A DNA stretch of 64,000 nt from Bugulina stolonifera (lineage: Eukaryota > Bryozoa > Gymnolaemata > Cheilostomatida > Bugulidae), in assembly GCA_935421135.1 (NCBI GenBank), contig OW285196.1:12707001-12771000 (forward strand), in the 5' to 3' direction. Numbering within the stretch: the stretch's first letter is position 1; every line of letters starts with the position of its first letter. Of this stretch, positions 12,701 through 21,300 are shown in pieces. The position numbers and the translations under genes are program-made. The notes beneath the pieces are model-generated. The model worked only from the letters and a program-made list of their open reading frames with translations, did no database searches and was not told where the DNA came from.

Positions 12701-15528
12701 TAAGTATATGTATGTGTAATATGCAAGTACATATACGTGTAATGTGTAAGTACATAATATACGTGTAATGTGTAAGTACATATACGTGTAATGTGCAAGT
12801 ACATGTATGTGTAATATGTCAGTGCATGTACATTATCGCATTATCTGCTTATTCATAGGTTTGGTATTACATTCCTCTCCGCTACAGATGACAAATCAAA
12901 GTTCAAGGACGCTCAGTTCCTCGGCAGAAGCGTTTGTTTTACCACCGATGACGAAATGTTTACCTGGTTGTCTTCCATATATTATACGCAGGTAAATATA
13001 CTTACTATACTCTACATATACTATATGCAGGTAAATATACTGACTATACTACATATACTATACGCAGGTAAATATACTGACTATACTACATAAGTACTGT
13101 ATGTAAATGTATCTATGTCATCTATCTATTATGTACATGTATGCTGTATGTGTATAGTATATGTAGTTATGTAACATTTTGATATGTAATGCATTAGTAT
13201 GTAATGCATTAGTATGTAATGCATTACATACTAATGCATTACATACTAATGCATTAGTATGTAATGCATTAGTATGTAATACATTAGTATGTAATACATT
13301 AGTATGTAATACATTAGTATGTAATGCATTAGTATGTAATGCATTAGTATGTAATGCATTAGTATGTAATACATTAGTATGTAATACATTAGTATGTAAT
13401 ACATTAGTATGTAATACATTAGTATGTAATACATTAGTATGTAATGCATTAGTATGTAATGCATTAGTATGTAATGCATTAGTATGTAATACATTAGTAT
13501 GTAATGCATTAGTATGTAATGCATTAGTATGTAATACATTAGTATGTAATACATTAGTATGTAATACATTAGTATGTAATGCATTAGTATGTAATGCATT
13601 AGTATGTAATGCATTAGTATGTAATACGGTGTTGTGTACTATGTTATGTAATATGTTATGTAATACGTTATTATACCATATGGTTATATGGTTTTAGAGC
13701 CATGATAAGACTCCGCCTTCCAGTTTAGCATCGTCTGTTAGAGTGACATCTAGTGGCAGTGAAAAGGTATGTACCCTCTATCTATCTGGTGATGGTATTT
13801 CAATAGGCACACGTCTATGTGGTACTGCGCCTGCATGTAGTCCCGCATACATGACATCTGTCATAGTATTATACTAGTAAGTTATGTGTCCACACCTTCA
13901 TGTTTCATAACACACAAAGGATTTCCCAGGAGATGAAAGCAGTTTATCTCTCTTCATTGTTTCTCAACAAGTTAAAAAGTGAGAGTTAATACCAATTCCT
14001 GGTACTGTTACAGTACATGTATGCAATACCAAGCCCTGGTACTGTTACAGTACATGTATGTAGTACCAATTCCTGGTACTGTTACAGTACATGTATGTAA
14101 TACCAAGCCCTGGTACTGTTACAGTACATGCATGTAATACCAAGTCCTGGTACTGTTACGGTACATGTATGTAATACCAAGCCCTGGTACTGTTATAGTA
14201 CATGCATGTAATACCAAGTCCTGGTACTGTTACGGTACATGTATGTAATACCAAGTCCTGGTACTGTTACAGTACATGTATGTAATACCAAGCCCTGGTA
14301 CTGTTACAGTACATGTGTGTAATACCATGCAAGTCCTGGTACTGTTACAGTACATGTATGTAATACCAAGCCCTGGTACTGTTACAGTACATGTGTGTAA
14401 TACCATGCAAGTCCTGGTACTGTTACAGTACATATATGGCTATAATACCTCTATGTTTTATTCAACAATTATGTGACAATGCTCCATAATGTCTTTTTAA
14501 AGTGTTTCAACATTGTTTCTAATAAGAACACTCTGATGTTTATATAGAGTGCTGTGGCGCTATTCAAGGTAAACCCCGAGTTTGTGTTGTTCTTTTAGTT
14601 GAAGTTTGCAGAATCTTGTGCTTCACTATCTCTTCCCTCTTTCTGCTAGTTGAACTTACCTACATGTAGGTACATGTACCTACATGTACCTACATGTACC
14701 TACATGTACCTATATGTACCTACATGTAGGTACATGTAGGTACATGTACCTACATGTACCTACATGTACATGTACCGACACATCTGTACAATATTAGGCA
14801 ATCCTGATATAATCTACAAGTTTTCGCTCTGTGGTATTGTTGTTCGTTGCCTGTTGCCAAATTATGGTTTCCAGCAGTGTCTCTGTCACTTGGTTGATGC
14901 ATGAGCAGCTACTATTATTTTAATTACACAGTAATTAATCATACAGAATGTTATTATAGTTTTATCATCTAATCTAACAGCCAGTGTCAGCTTTATGATT
15001 TTGAAGTTGTCTTCTCTTTCATGCAGAGAGAAGACAACTATATGATTGTGAGATGCTAACTTTCAAAATTTGCATGCGTTGGTTTTCTCTTGATTCTTGG
15101 TCATAGCCAGTGTAGATTCTAATGGGTTAACTTCTTATACATATTGCATTATGTTAATTCAGACATTAATATTAACAACTTTCAATGTAAATGTGAATGT
15201 TGTGGCCTGTATATTATACAAACATGTAAACATGGTATTATAGTACTGAGTAGTACTACAACTGCAGTAGTGCACTGTAATGCAATGTAGTTATCAACCC
15301 CTACCATTGTGTATTGCACAATGTCAGTTAGGAGGGAACAACTCTCCACAGAATTAATCTACAACTTTAGCTAGTGCTCATTGTTTTTTGTTTTCCTAGT
15401 CCAGCAATATGACAGGTTTGTACTAAAGTATTTATTTATTTCTGTAGAAAGCAGCAAGTCCAAAGTTTAGAATCCCACAATCCATCAAGAAACCCTTCAA
15501 GAGGTCTAAAGACAACAATGAGATGTAG
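174..15528 (+). CDS. ARAP: ARAP-type Arf-GAP/Rho-GAP protein, 3' part of gene (spliced)
   Basis: Multidomain GTPase regulator that inactivates Arf and Rho GTPases at phosphoinositide-rich membranes. Exons read from splice sites and frame continuity: 174-280, 982-1066, 2581-2775, 3463-3554, 3915-4020, 4145-4247, 4460-4560, 4960-5047, 5279-5408, 5759-5864, 6139-6225, 7159-7270, 7377-7525, 7757-7847, 8161-8238, 8715-8849, 10134-10239, 10594-10771, 10974-11123, 11466-11603, 11771-11875, 12208-12401, 12859-12991, 13698-13766, possibly a 21-nt micro-exon 14548-14568, and 15448-15528 (stop TAG). All junctions keep frame, giving about 970 codons. Domain order PH-ArfGAP-ANK-PH-PH-RhoGAP-RA-PH is diagnostic of the ARAP family (known family architecture). 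The SAM and first PH domains would lie upstream, outside the window. Paralogue number cannot be assigned. Confidence 0.95.
1071..2297. repeat. 32-bp minisatellite, about 38 copies
   Basis: Unit of 32 bp, consensus around GTATGAACACATATACATAA plus CATAAGTGTCCA, with C/T variation (TCTAG or TCCAG) and a few A/G changes. It starts at the splice donor of the exon ending at 1066, whose GTAAGTGTATGAAC is itself a diverged first unit. One unit near 1250 is shortened. The open reading frames through it are by-products of the period. Confidence 0.95.
2451..2517. repeat. 22-bp tandem repeat, three copies
   Basis: Three exact copies of CCTGATTGTATAGAATTAGTTC phase, in the intron just upstream of the ArfGAP exon. 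Confidence 0.9.
2581..4020 (+). CDS. ARAP: ARAP exons: ArfGAP zinc-finger domain
   Basis: Exons 2581-2775, 3463-3554 and 3915-4020. The first carries the zinc finger C-x2-C-x16-C-x2-C (CADC ... CSHC), then the catalytic arginine five residues after the last Cys (GIHR). The second continues with VAVGN and the SVWEANL motif usual in ArfGAPs. I placed the acceptor of the second exon at 3463 rather than at the nearer AGs because only that start gives the normal 12-residue spacing between Trp-Thr and Gly-Asn and no stop codon. The third exon is the helical end (AYILKKYLRKAF). All metal ligands and the Arg finger are present, so GAP activity is likely retained. Confidence 0.93.
3605..3794. repeat. 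16-bp repeat followed by (CTGG)n microsatellite
   Basis: About six copies of CTGTATGACTGACTTG run directly into an almost pure CTGG tract of about 23 units (one T substitution near 3750). Intronic, between the second and third ArfGAP exons. Confidence 0.93.
4145..4560 (+). CDS. ARAP: ARAP exons: ankyrin repeats
   Basis: Exons 4145-4247 and 4460-4560. They encode ELVRAIKQG...VMFLINQGADV and, across the junction, TPLQLAESSNHNDIAQYLKLNGA, the helix-turn-helix pattern of ankyrin repeats including the TPL signature. ARAPs carry such repeats just after the ArfGAP zinc finger, so position and sequence agree. Confidence 0.88.
4960..5864 (+). CDS. ARAP: ARAP exons: PH domain after ankyrin repeats
   Basis: Exons 4960-5047, 5279-5408 and 5759-5864. 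The reading IKSGHLFKIQ, then RHWIVLTTKTIKFYE, and finally DLKDDIYQWMNQIHK gives the first strands, the middle strand and the C-terminal helix with its Trp, as in PH domains. Phases 1 and 2 at the junctions are compatible. The intron 5409-5758 holds no recognisable element. Confidence 0.88.
6139..7525 (+). CDS. ARAP: ARAP exons: PH domain before RhoGAP
   Basis: Exons 6139-6225, 7159-7270 and 7377-7525. The sequence reads HCKRGSLG, then VWKWCWLQNNKKTLYI, then SDLKHETEKWHKVIDHACK, which is a PH fold with a long loop rich in Gly and Glu between the last strands. The donor of the last exon (GTATGG at 7526) is followed by several near copies of the exon end plus donor (see the repeat at 7552-7690). 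Confidence 0.86.
7552..7690. repeat. Tandem copies of an exon end plus splice donor
   Basis: Repeats of roughly 45-50 bp, each containing ATAGAYCATGCTTGTAAGGTA, the same sequence as the end of the exon at 7525 with its donor. Three full copies plus a partial one follow the true exon end. Confidence 0.85.
7757..10771 (+). CDS. ARAP: ARAP exons: RhoGAP domain
   Basis: Exons 7757-7847, 8161-8238, 8715-8849, 10134-10239 and 10594-10771. The arginine-finger segment reads GIYRLSG, followed by the KRYLRNLKEPVM motif (box 2 of RhoGAPs) and NLATLFGPVLL with HLNRVAAHQEENKM (box 3). The catalytic Arg and the conserved Lys and Asn are present, so the domain looks functional for stimulating Rho-family GTP hydrolysis. 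The 8850-10133 intron contains the 13-bp repeat array at 9117-9335. Confidence 0.94.
8258..8368. repeat. About 17-18 bp intronic tandem repeat
   Basis: Seven diverging copies of CTACCAATATATTCTAC type, in the intron after the RhoGAP exon ending at 8238. Confidence 0.85.
9117..9335. repeat. 13-bp intronic tandem repeat
   Basis: Repeats of GACTATCACTATT alternating with a variant GTTTACTATCACT; about 17 copies in the intron between RhoGAP exons. Confidence 0.9.
10974..11875 (+). CDS. ARAP: ARAP exons: linker and Ras-associating (RA) domain
   Basis: Exons 10974-11123, 11466-11603 and 11771-11875. A charged helix (VQEEELEKENKIQAKIEEMK) leads into a ubiquitin-like RA fold: FILGIYI, then TAAEIVADVASAKRI and YSLFEIVCSGELERPL, the latter being the typical beta segment of RA domains. 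ARAPs have an RA domain in exactly this place, which binds Ras/Rap GTPases. Confidence 0.85.
11884..12170. repeat. 21-bp repeat filling an intron
   Basis: Unit TATTATATTACACTCCACTGG (21 bp, about 13 copies with C/T and G/A variants). It starts eight bases after the donor at 11876 and runs, with decay, to within about 40 bases of the acceptor at 12207. Late copies read ATTACAGTCCAC and so contain extra AG acceptors. Confidence 0.92.
12208..12991 (+). CDS. ARAP: ARAP exons: last PH domain
   Basis: Exons 12208-12401 and 12859-12991. Reading: GWKKMYFELTSSQLVCYKD, then FGITFLSATDD and DDEMFTWLSSIYYTQ, with the PH C-terminal Trp. The last codons and donor (CGCAG|GTAAATATAC) are repeated twice more just inside the intron. 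Confidence 0.88.
12703..12820. repeat. Degenerate repeat with GTACATATACGTGTAAT motif
   Basis: Five degenerate copies of about 22-25 bp in the intron before the last PH exon. Confidence 0.75.
12983..13096. repeat. Repeat containing a splice donor
   Basis: Three copies of a unit of about 40 bp that starts TATAYGCAGGTAAATATACT. The first copy is the real exon end and donor (12991/12992); the other two are inside the intron. Confidence 0.88.
13178..13625. repeat. 15-bp minisatellite with internal inversion
   Basis: About 30 copies of GTAATGCATTAGTAT (GCA/ACA variants grouped in blocks). At about 13225-13252 the units run in the opposite orientation (CATTACATACTAATG), flanked by direct-orientation units. 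Confidence 0.93.
13698..15528 (+). CDS. ARAP: ARAP exons: C-terminal tail
   Basis: Exon 13698-13766 codes a Ser/Thr-rich segment; the last exon 15448-15528 codes a short basic tail (PQSIKKPFKRSKD) and the stop TAG. A possible micro-exon 14548-14568 (AG/GT borders, 21 nt, in frame) would add seven residues. After the stop, 15529-16450 is AT-rich 3' flank shared with the convergent receptor gene. An AATAAA sits at 16268-16273; no closer perfect signal was seen. Confidence 0.75.
13988..14432. repeat. 37-bp minisatellite
   Basis: About 12 copies of a 37-bp unit with CCTGGTACTGTTACAGTACA and ATGTATGTAATACCAAG. Two later copies carry a short insertion (ATGCAAGTCC). The core GGTACTGTTACAGTACAT is itself near-palindromic. 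Confidence 0.92.
14662..14777. repeat. Palindromic TACATGTA repeat
   Basis: Alternating CCTACATGTA and GGTACATGTA units. Each unit is self-complementary around ACATGT, so the whole tract can fold on itself. Intronic. Confidence 0.88.
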
Positions 15529-16450
15529 GTGTACAGCAGGCTGCAGTTGGTTAGACTATCACAATATTATATGCTATACATATTAATTATTGTTTATACC
15601 CTTTGTATACAAACCATTATGCCCCTGTATCATGCTGCTTAGCTGTGTTGATTGAATATACTAGAAGTCATTGCCTTTCTATTCTATGGTGCGTGTACTA
15701 GTTTTTGGATGGTTCTTAGTGTGATTGGGCCTTTTAAAATTTTGCACCTTGCAGACTTTTAAACTGCATCATCAGTGTATCCATGTATTAGAAGTGACTA
15801 AATATGGGGATTATACTCGTATTGTTTCTGCAGTAACCGTCATTTGAAAAGCTGTATAAATGTAAATGTATGGCTGCCATATTTGCGCTGAGCTAATGGT
15901 AACTGGCATGTTTTATCAGAATTGCTTTCATTTTATTTGAATCCATATCAAAGTTATCAATCCGTTGATCTGATTAATATATCTTCTGTTACCTTACGTG
16001 GTATTAAATTATACTCTATTTATAGGAATTATATTTTATTATGTACATTTATAACATATTTATTGTTTGCTCATGCTATTTTCTTCAACATACATTTATT
16101 GATGTGAAATTACTTGTATATTCTCAATTTTAATTTTTTGATGAACCAAGGGTAGCCTTCTGCATCGGTCTGAAGCATAATATTAACTTAATTTAAGATT
16201 TTTATTTGTTAAAATAACTTTGTATCTTTGGTGTTATATATATATCAAGAAAAATAGTTTACTGTAAAATAAAACTTTAAGAAAACTTATTTCCAAATTT
16301 TTCCTGATTCATGTCAAAAGATTGTTTTATGAATCACAACATTTTATAAAAAATATTAGATTTGGACAAAAAATATTTAAAAAAGAGAATCATTTTCATG
16401 ACAAAAGCAGCTGGAATGGAATCACTCAAGTTAATACTGTTTGCAGGCAG
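15529..16450. other. Intergenic 3' flank between convergent genes
   Basis: AT-rich, no gene seen. AATAAA on the plus strand at 16268-16273 (candidate for ARAP) and on the minus strand at 16206-16201 (candidate for the receptor gene, about 245 nt past its stop). If both are used the two 3' UTRs overlap. Confidence 0.5.
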
Positions 16451-18392
16451 TCACACTTGGTTTTGAGCTGTGAAAACTATTTCCATCTCTACTTCATTCC
16501 CAACTGTTGGACTGGAAGGATGTCTGTTAGATGTGTATATATTAGCTGCTGGAGAATTGTTTGAAGAGTGATAGTAATTCAGTCTAGATCTCATTGAACT
16601 AGCCGCAAGGCGCTCACATTCTATTGTAGGTTTGATATGACTGAATTTCTTTGTTTCCAATGATCTCCTAGAGCCTGTCTTCTCATGCTCTAACATATTC
16701 TCCTCACCTTGTGATAGGGTAGTTGTTGTTAGAATAGTACAGTTTGATTTGAGAGTGTGATCAGACGAGCTACTGTCTGACTGAGGCGACGTAACGTCAT
16801 CAGATTGTTGTAGTATGATGTGTCGCACTCTATCCGCCACCTCATACATGTTAGGTGATCTACGACTCCGTCTATGGGAACAGGATTCATCTTCTGAACT
16901 ACTGACACTACGCGACATATTTATAGCGCTGTCTGTCGTAGGTGTCATACTTCTCTCAATCTCTGTGGAGTGGAGGTTGTCGTCTGCTGTAGAACTGCAG
17001 TGATTGGTTAAATCGTTTACACTAAGCTCTCTAATTGGTGGGAGTGTGTGTGATGAATTACTAAATTCTCTACTTAAGCTATGTTTATGAGCCACGGCTG
17101 AGTTGTCTATGGTGAAACACACCGAGCCTGATGGTTTCCATTGACTTCTACTAGAAAATGCGTCTTCTATGTTACCAGAGTCAACTGAACTGACCGGAGA
17201 GAACTGTGGTAAAGGGTGGAGTCTTTGCTGATGACGAGATGACCTGAAATATTCAGAGAACATTCTAGAATATGCATGTTAAACATTACACAGCTGTGCA
17301 TCTCCAACCATATGTAGGCCTATAACAGTGTTGTTTCAAATAGCCCTCTCTAGTAAGACTGAGAATCGTGTACTCTTTGAATAATCTATAGGGATATGCA
17401 TGGTTTTGGTTTGTCACCTACAATGACAAGGGTAATATGCCCTTAAACTTGGGAAATCAAATGATGTGCTTTAATTAACTGCCTACAAGTAACATTTACT
17501 TTCTGCAGACGCCAATTCCTCTTGACCTACCTATTTCTGTGACTTTTGTGATTGTCTGCTCCATATATATTTTCATGCGATGATGGTGGAGTTTTCTCAT
17601 AGCTGGTTCTGTCTGTTGCACCAGATCTGTATAGATTTGCACTCATTTGATTAGTTTGATAGTTGTCTCCCTTTGTGTCTATATTGATGCTCTGAAGATT
17701 AGCTGGGTGACTCGATGCTCTTCGGTAAGAGCTGGTTTTCTCGTTTATATAAGCTTTAAATCGGTCAGCACCAAAGAAGAGGCGATCTGTTAGCTCTCGA
17801 ATCGTTTCATCTTTCTAGAATGTTGAAAGCAGATTTTTGTAAATTGTATATTTGATTTCTTGCAGACTCACGGCACTGTTGTATTTGAATCATTAGCATC
17901 TAAAAGTTTTAATTAAATACTATGATCTTCAGTAGACTTGCAGGCATCTTCCTTCGACTTTCCAACGTATTTTATACTTCACTAATTTTAATTGCAAGCA
18001 TTTTGGAAACCCCAATGTTACACAATCATGCTACGTTAGTATAGGAATTTTACTGATGCATAACAATGCTTTCCACAATATTATTCTACATGTGCATGTG
18101 CATGCTCAGTGGTTTTCCTTTAACTCAAAGGTAAAGAAATAGCAATTATCCTACTAAAGTAGCAATTAACTACCTCTTTAACCAGTTGTTTGAGAGTCTC
18201 TATTTCCTGGCAGAGCACGGAGTCGCCCATACTGCTCTCTGATTGGCTGTTACAGTATTTTATTTTTCCCCAACAGCTGCTGTTTGGCTCATCTTTCTCC
18301 TTGCTGTCCTTCTGCTTCTTGATGGATTCTCGGAAAAGGAATTTGGCTGTCGATTTAGTCTTTGCATCGTCTTTATTCCTTATCAGAAATAT
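16451..18392 (-). CDS. Receptor exons: coiled coil and long cytosolic tail
   Basis: Exons 18392-18174, 17814-17531 and 17243-16451. The junction of the first two gives a leucine-zipper-like helix (EIETLKQLVKEKDETIRELTD), at the place where GABA-B receptors have the coiled coil used for subunit pairing. The last exon codes 264 residues rich in Ser, Thr and basic clusters (RRSRRSP), low in hydrophobics and probably disordered; it ends with stop TGA at 16453-16451. No known domain is visible in the tail. Confidence 0.82.
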
Positions 18393-21300
18393 CTAATAAA
18401 ATGGACAGACAAACAAGGCATTAAATCCAAAATACCTCAGGCTTCAATTCATATGAAACCATTCAAACACGAGTAAACATAAACAATCATGATTCAGTTT
18501 CTTATGAAATGAGATATTGGTTCAGTATAAATATATGTTTGTCTCCTGACCAAGTGTTTACATCCTTTTACAGTACTATTTATACAGTATATACTAATAA
18601 TCATTACTATTTCCATGTACTCCAACCCTGTTTAGCATAAATACCATTGCAACACAATAACAATACACTGATACATCCTATTTTATACATTCAAGTTTCT
18701 CAACATACTAAACCTGTTCATTAACTCATTAATGGTCAAAATAATACAGTTTTGTTCTTACTGAACTAATTCTGATCTAGTAGTAGCCTATTTTGAATTT
18801 TATACGTCATGTACATTGATGTGAATGTAATCAAGTAAAGATAATATATACCAAACTTAGGCTATATACGGTACTAATGAGGAAGGGGGTATCCAGTACG
18901 TACCTTAGGAGCAAGTAAGAGACTTAGTGTAGAGAAAACCATGGCTAGCACACACACTGCCATAGTGGCAAATCTAGTAGAGTTTATAGTCCCAGAACAG
19001 GCTAGTGCAGGTAGACTTGTCAGCAATATTGTAATCAGCACCAAGCTATTAGTGAGTATGAAGCTGTCAAAGTACAAACAGTGACAGTTTTAGCTTTCGA
19101 TCAAACTTATTACAGTTTTCTATATGTGAACGGGAAAGCAATTCCATGCTATCGAATTTTAAAGCCCTTATATTTCATAGACTAACTCACTGGGAGTCTT
19201 GTAGGCTGGGTAGTTTGACGTGCCGTACATGCCACGCATAGAATAGAGTCAGCGCTGTTATGGCTAGCTTGTAAGTGGTGAGCAGACTCATCCATAGCAC
19301 ATGGTATCTGCTGGAACATACCAGCTGCACCCCCTACCAAAGATATAACAACATAATATAGTCCATCATATTGTCTTGGCGTAGTGTGATAACATGTTAC
19401 TGTTCCGATCATGCAGGTACAAAACATTATATCTTTTTTGAATAATATATAACACATTGCAAGGTCTAATATAAGACTGATTCTCGTAAAACTTTTGGCC
19501 CACGTACTGGGTAAATAATATGTAGGTTATAGATCCATTCTCCACTAGAATGTTTGCTGTGAGGATGGATTACATTGCTAGTTTCAGAATCAACATCGTC
19601 TGAATTGTTGCTGATAGTGTTATACATTGTACTTACACCTCTGATGAGCATGCATTCTATGTGGTCCACCTTTGACCATACAGTATTTATTGTAACATCT
19701 ATGATAGTGAGTCCAACTATTGTCAGTATCAGATGTTCGTCTTTCGTACCCTGTGAAAATAAAAAGAAAGTTCGAATTTTGAAAACTAACAATGGAAGTC
19801 AAGTATAGCCATTAAATAGTCCAGGAAAAGTAATAATAAAGCATCTATTTCACTTTGATTGCAGTCAGCAGTTAGAACGTTTCTCTTATTGCCACATAGA
19901 ACGAACCAATTTTAAATATATGCATAGGGAATTTTTGCGGAAACTTTAGATCAAATTAGGCTCGACATTCTCCGAATATATTATCTGTTTCGGGAGCCAG
20001 TGGGCATGACTGATGTCTCACACAAGCCCCAGAGCCAATTAACGTGATGAAACGTTATAAAATATGTGCGTGTACCAACTACCTTATTCTCAGAAATGTT
20101 CACCTTAATTCAAATTAGTCTTCAGCAAAATACTTTTTGCCAAAAAAATGTAAATGTCAGTAAATCTTGCAAAATCAAATTGATCAATAATGTTGGACTA
20201 TTTGCTTACTTGAATTAAAATTTTTTATGTCACAAATCACTAATAAATAAGAGTAATTAACAGCTGAATGATGTTAATTGTCATGTATCACACCTATTAA
20301 TACGGAGTTCTATGAAATCGCTGCAGCTAATAACTGCAAGGAATGCAACAACATACTAAACATGAAAAATTCCTGAAAATCATTGCCTATTGACAGTAAT
20401 TAAGAGATGAATTATCTTTGAGATTTTAAGAATGGACGCCAAATTTGAATTTTCTTTCAGGGTAATAAAACCAGCATTTCGGTTTTGAACTCGATATTTT
20501 TAAATTGAAACAAAAGACTCATCCTTGCTTTCTTTTCTGTATATGTACAATGTACAATGTGCAATATACATTTATGTTCAGCGAATTGCTGAGAATAAAA
20601 CAAGACTAAAATATCTTACGTATCTTACTTTGGTATTCAAGTCACTACTCACTACACTTACCTTGCTAATCAGGTGTCAAGCCACGAATCAATACACTTA
20701 CCTTGCTACTGAGGTGCATCTTCTTGAATATTCTGTGTACCCTCCAAGTCTTGACAAGTATACTCGAGTATATGATAGTGATGCCAACACTCATAGCAAA
20801 TATAGCTGCCTGCAATAATGGATGTATGTACTTAAATAGTTTGCTAGATATTATAGAGCACCAACAGTTATCCCCAAAAACCTGTTTTCTGCCCAAATAT
20901 CAACCGGATATTTACAGTTACAGACAAACCCAAAGCATGGCTTTCAAATAATAATCAGTTTTTTCCGTGTAAATGCTGAGGGACAAATATAGCCCATTTT
21001 GGTTTTATTATAAGTTACATGGTGAATAACATGACTTTCTTGTACTATATGATTATTTGTGATTTAGCCCTTTGCACCAATTTTACCTGCTCCTTGCACA
21101 AAAATCAGTTCCTTGCAAAAATTACAACTGGATCACGTTAATCCTTCAGTTTAGAGGTCTGAGCACTATTTGTAAATATGTTTGTTTTCAAACTTTTGTA
21201 AAAAATCAAATTATGTGGCTGATTATCAGGTAAAAACCCCATGTTGATTCACCATCTCAGACCTAGTTTACTTGGTTGGTTGCATAAGGGGGGGGGAGGA

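Noticed and set aside
13179..13697. 172-codon frame of repeated VCNAL and its antisense
   Set aside because: Created by the 15-bp repeat; overlaps intron and the next exon's acceptor.
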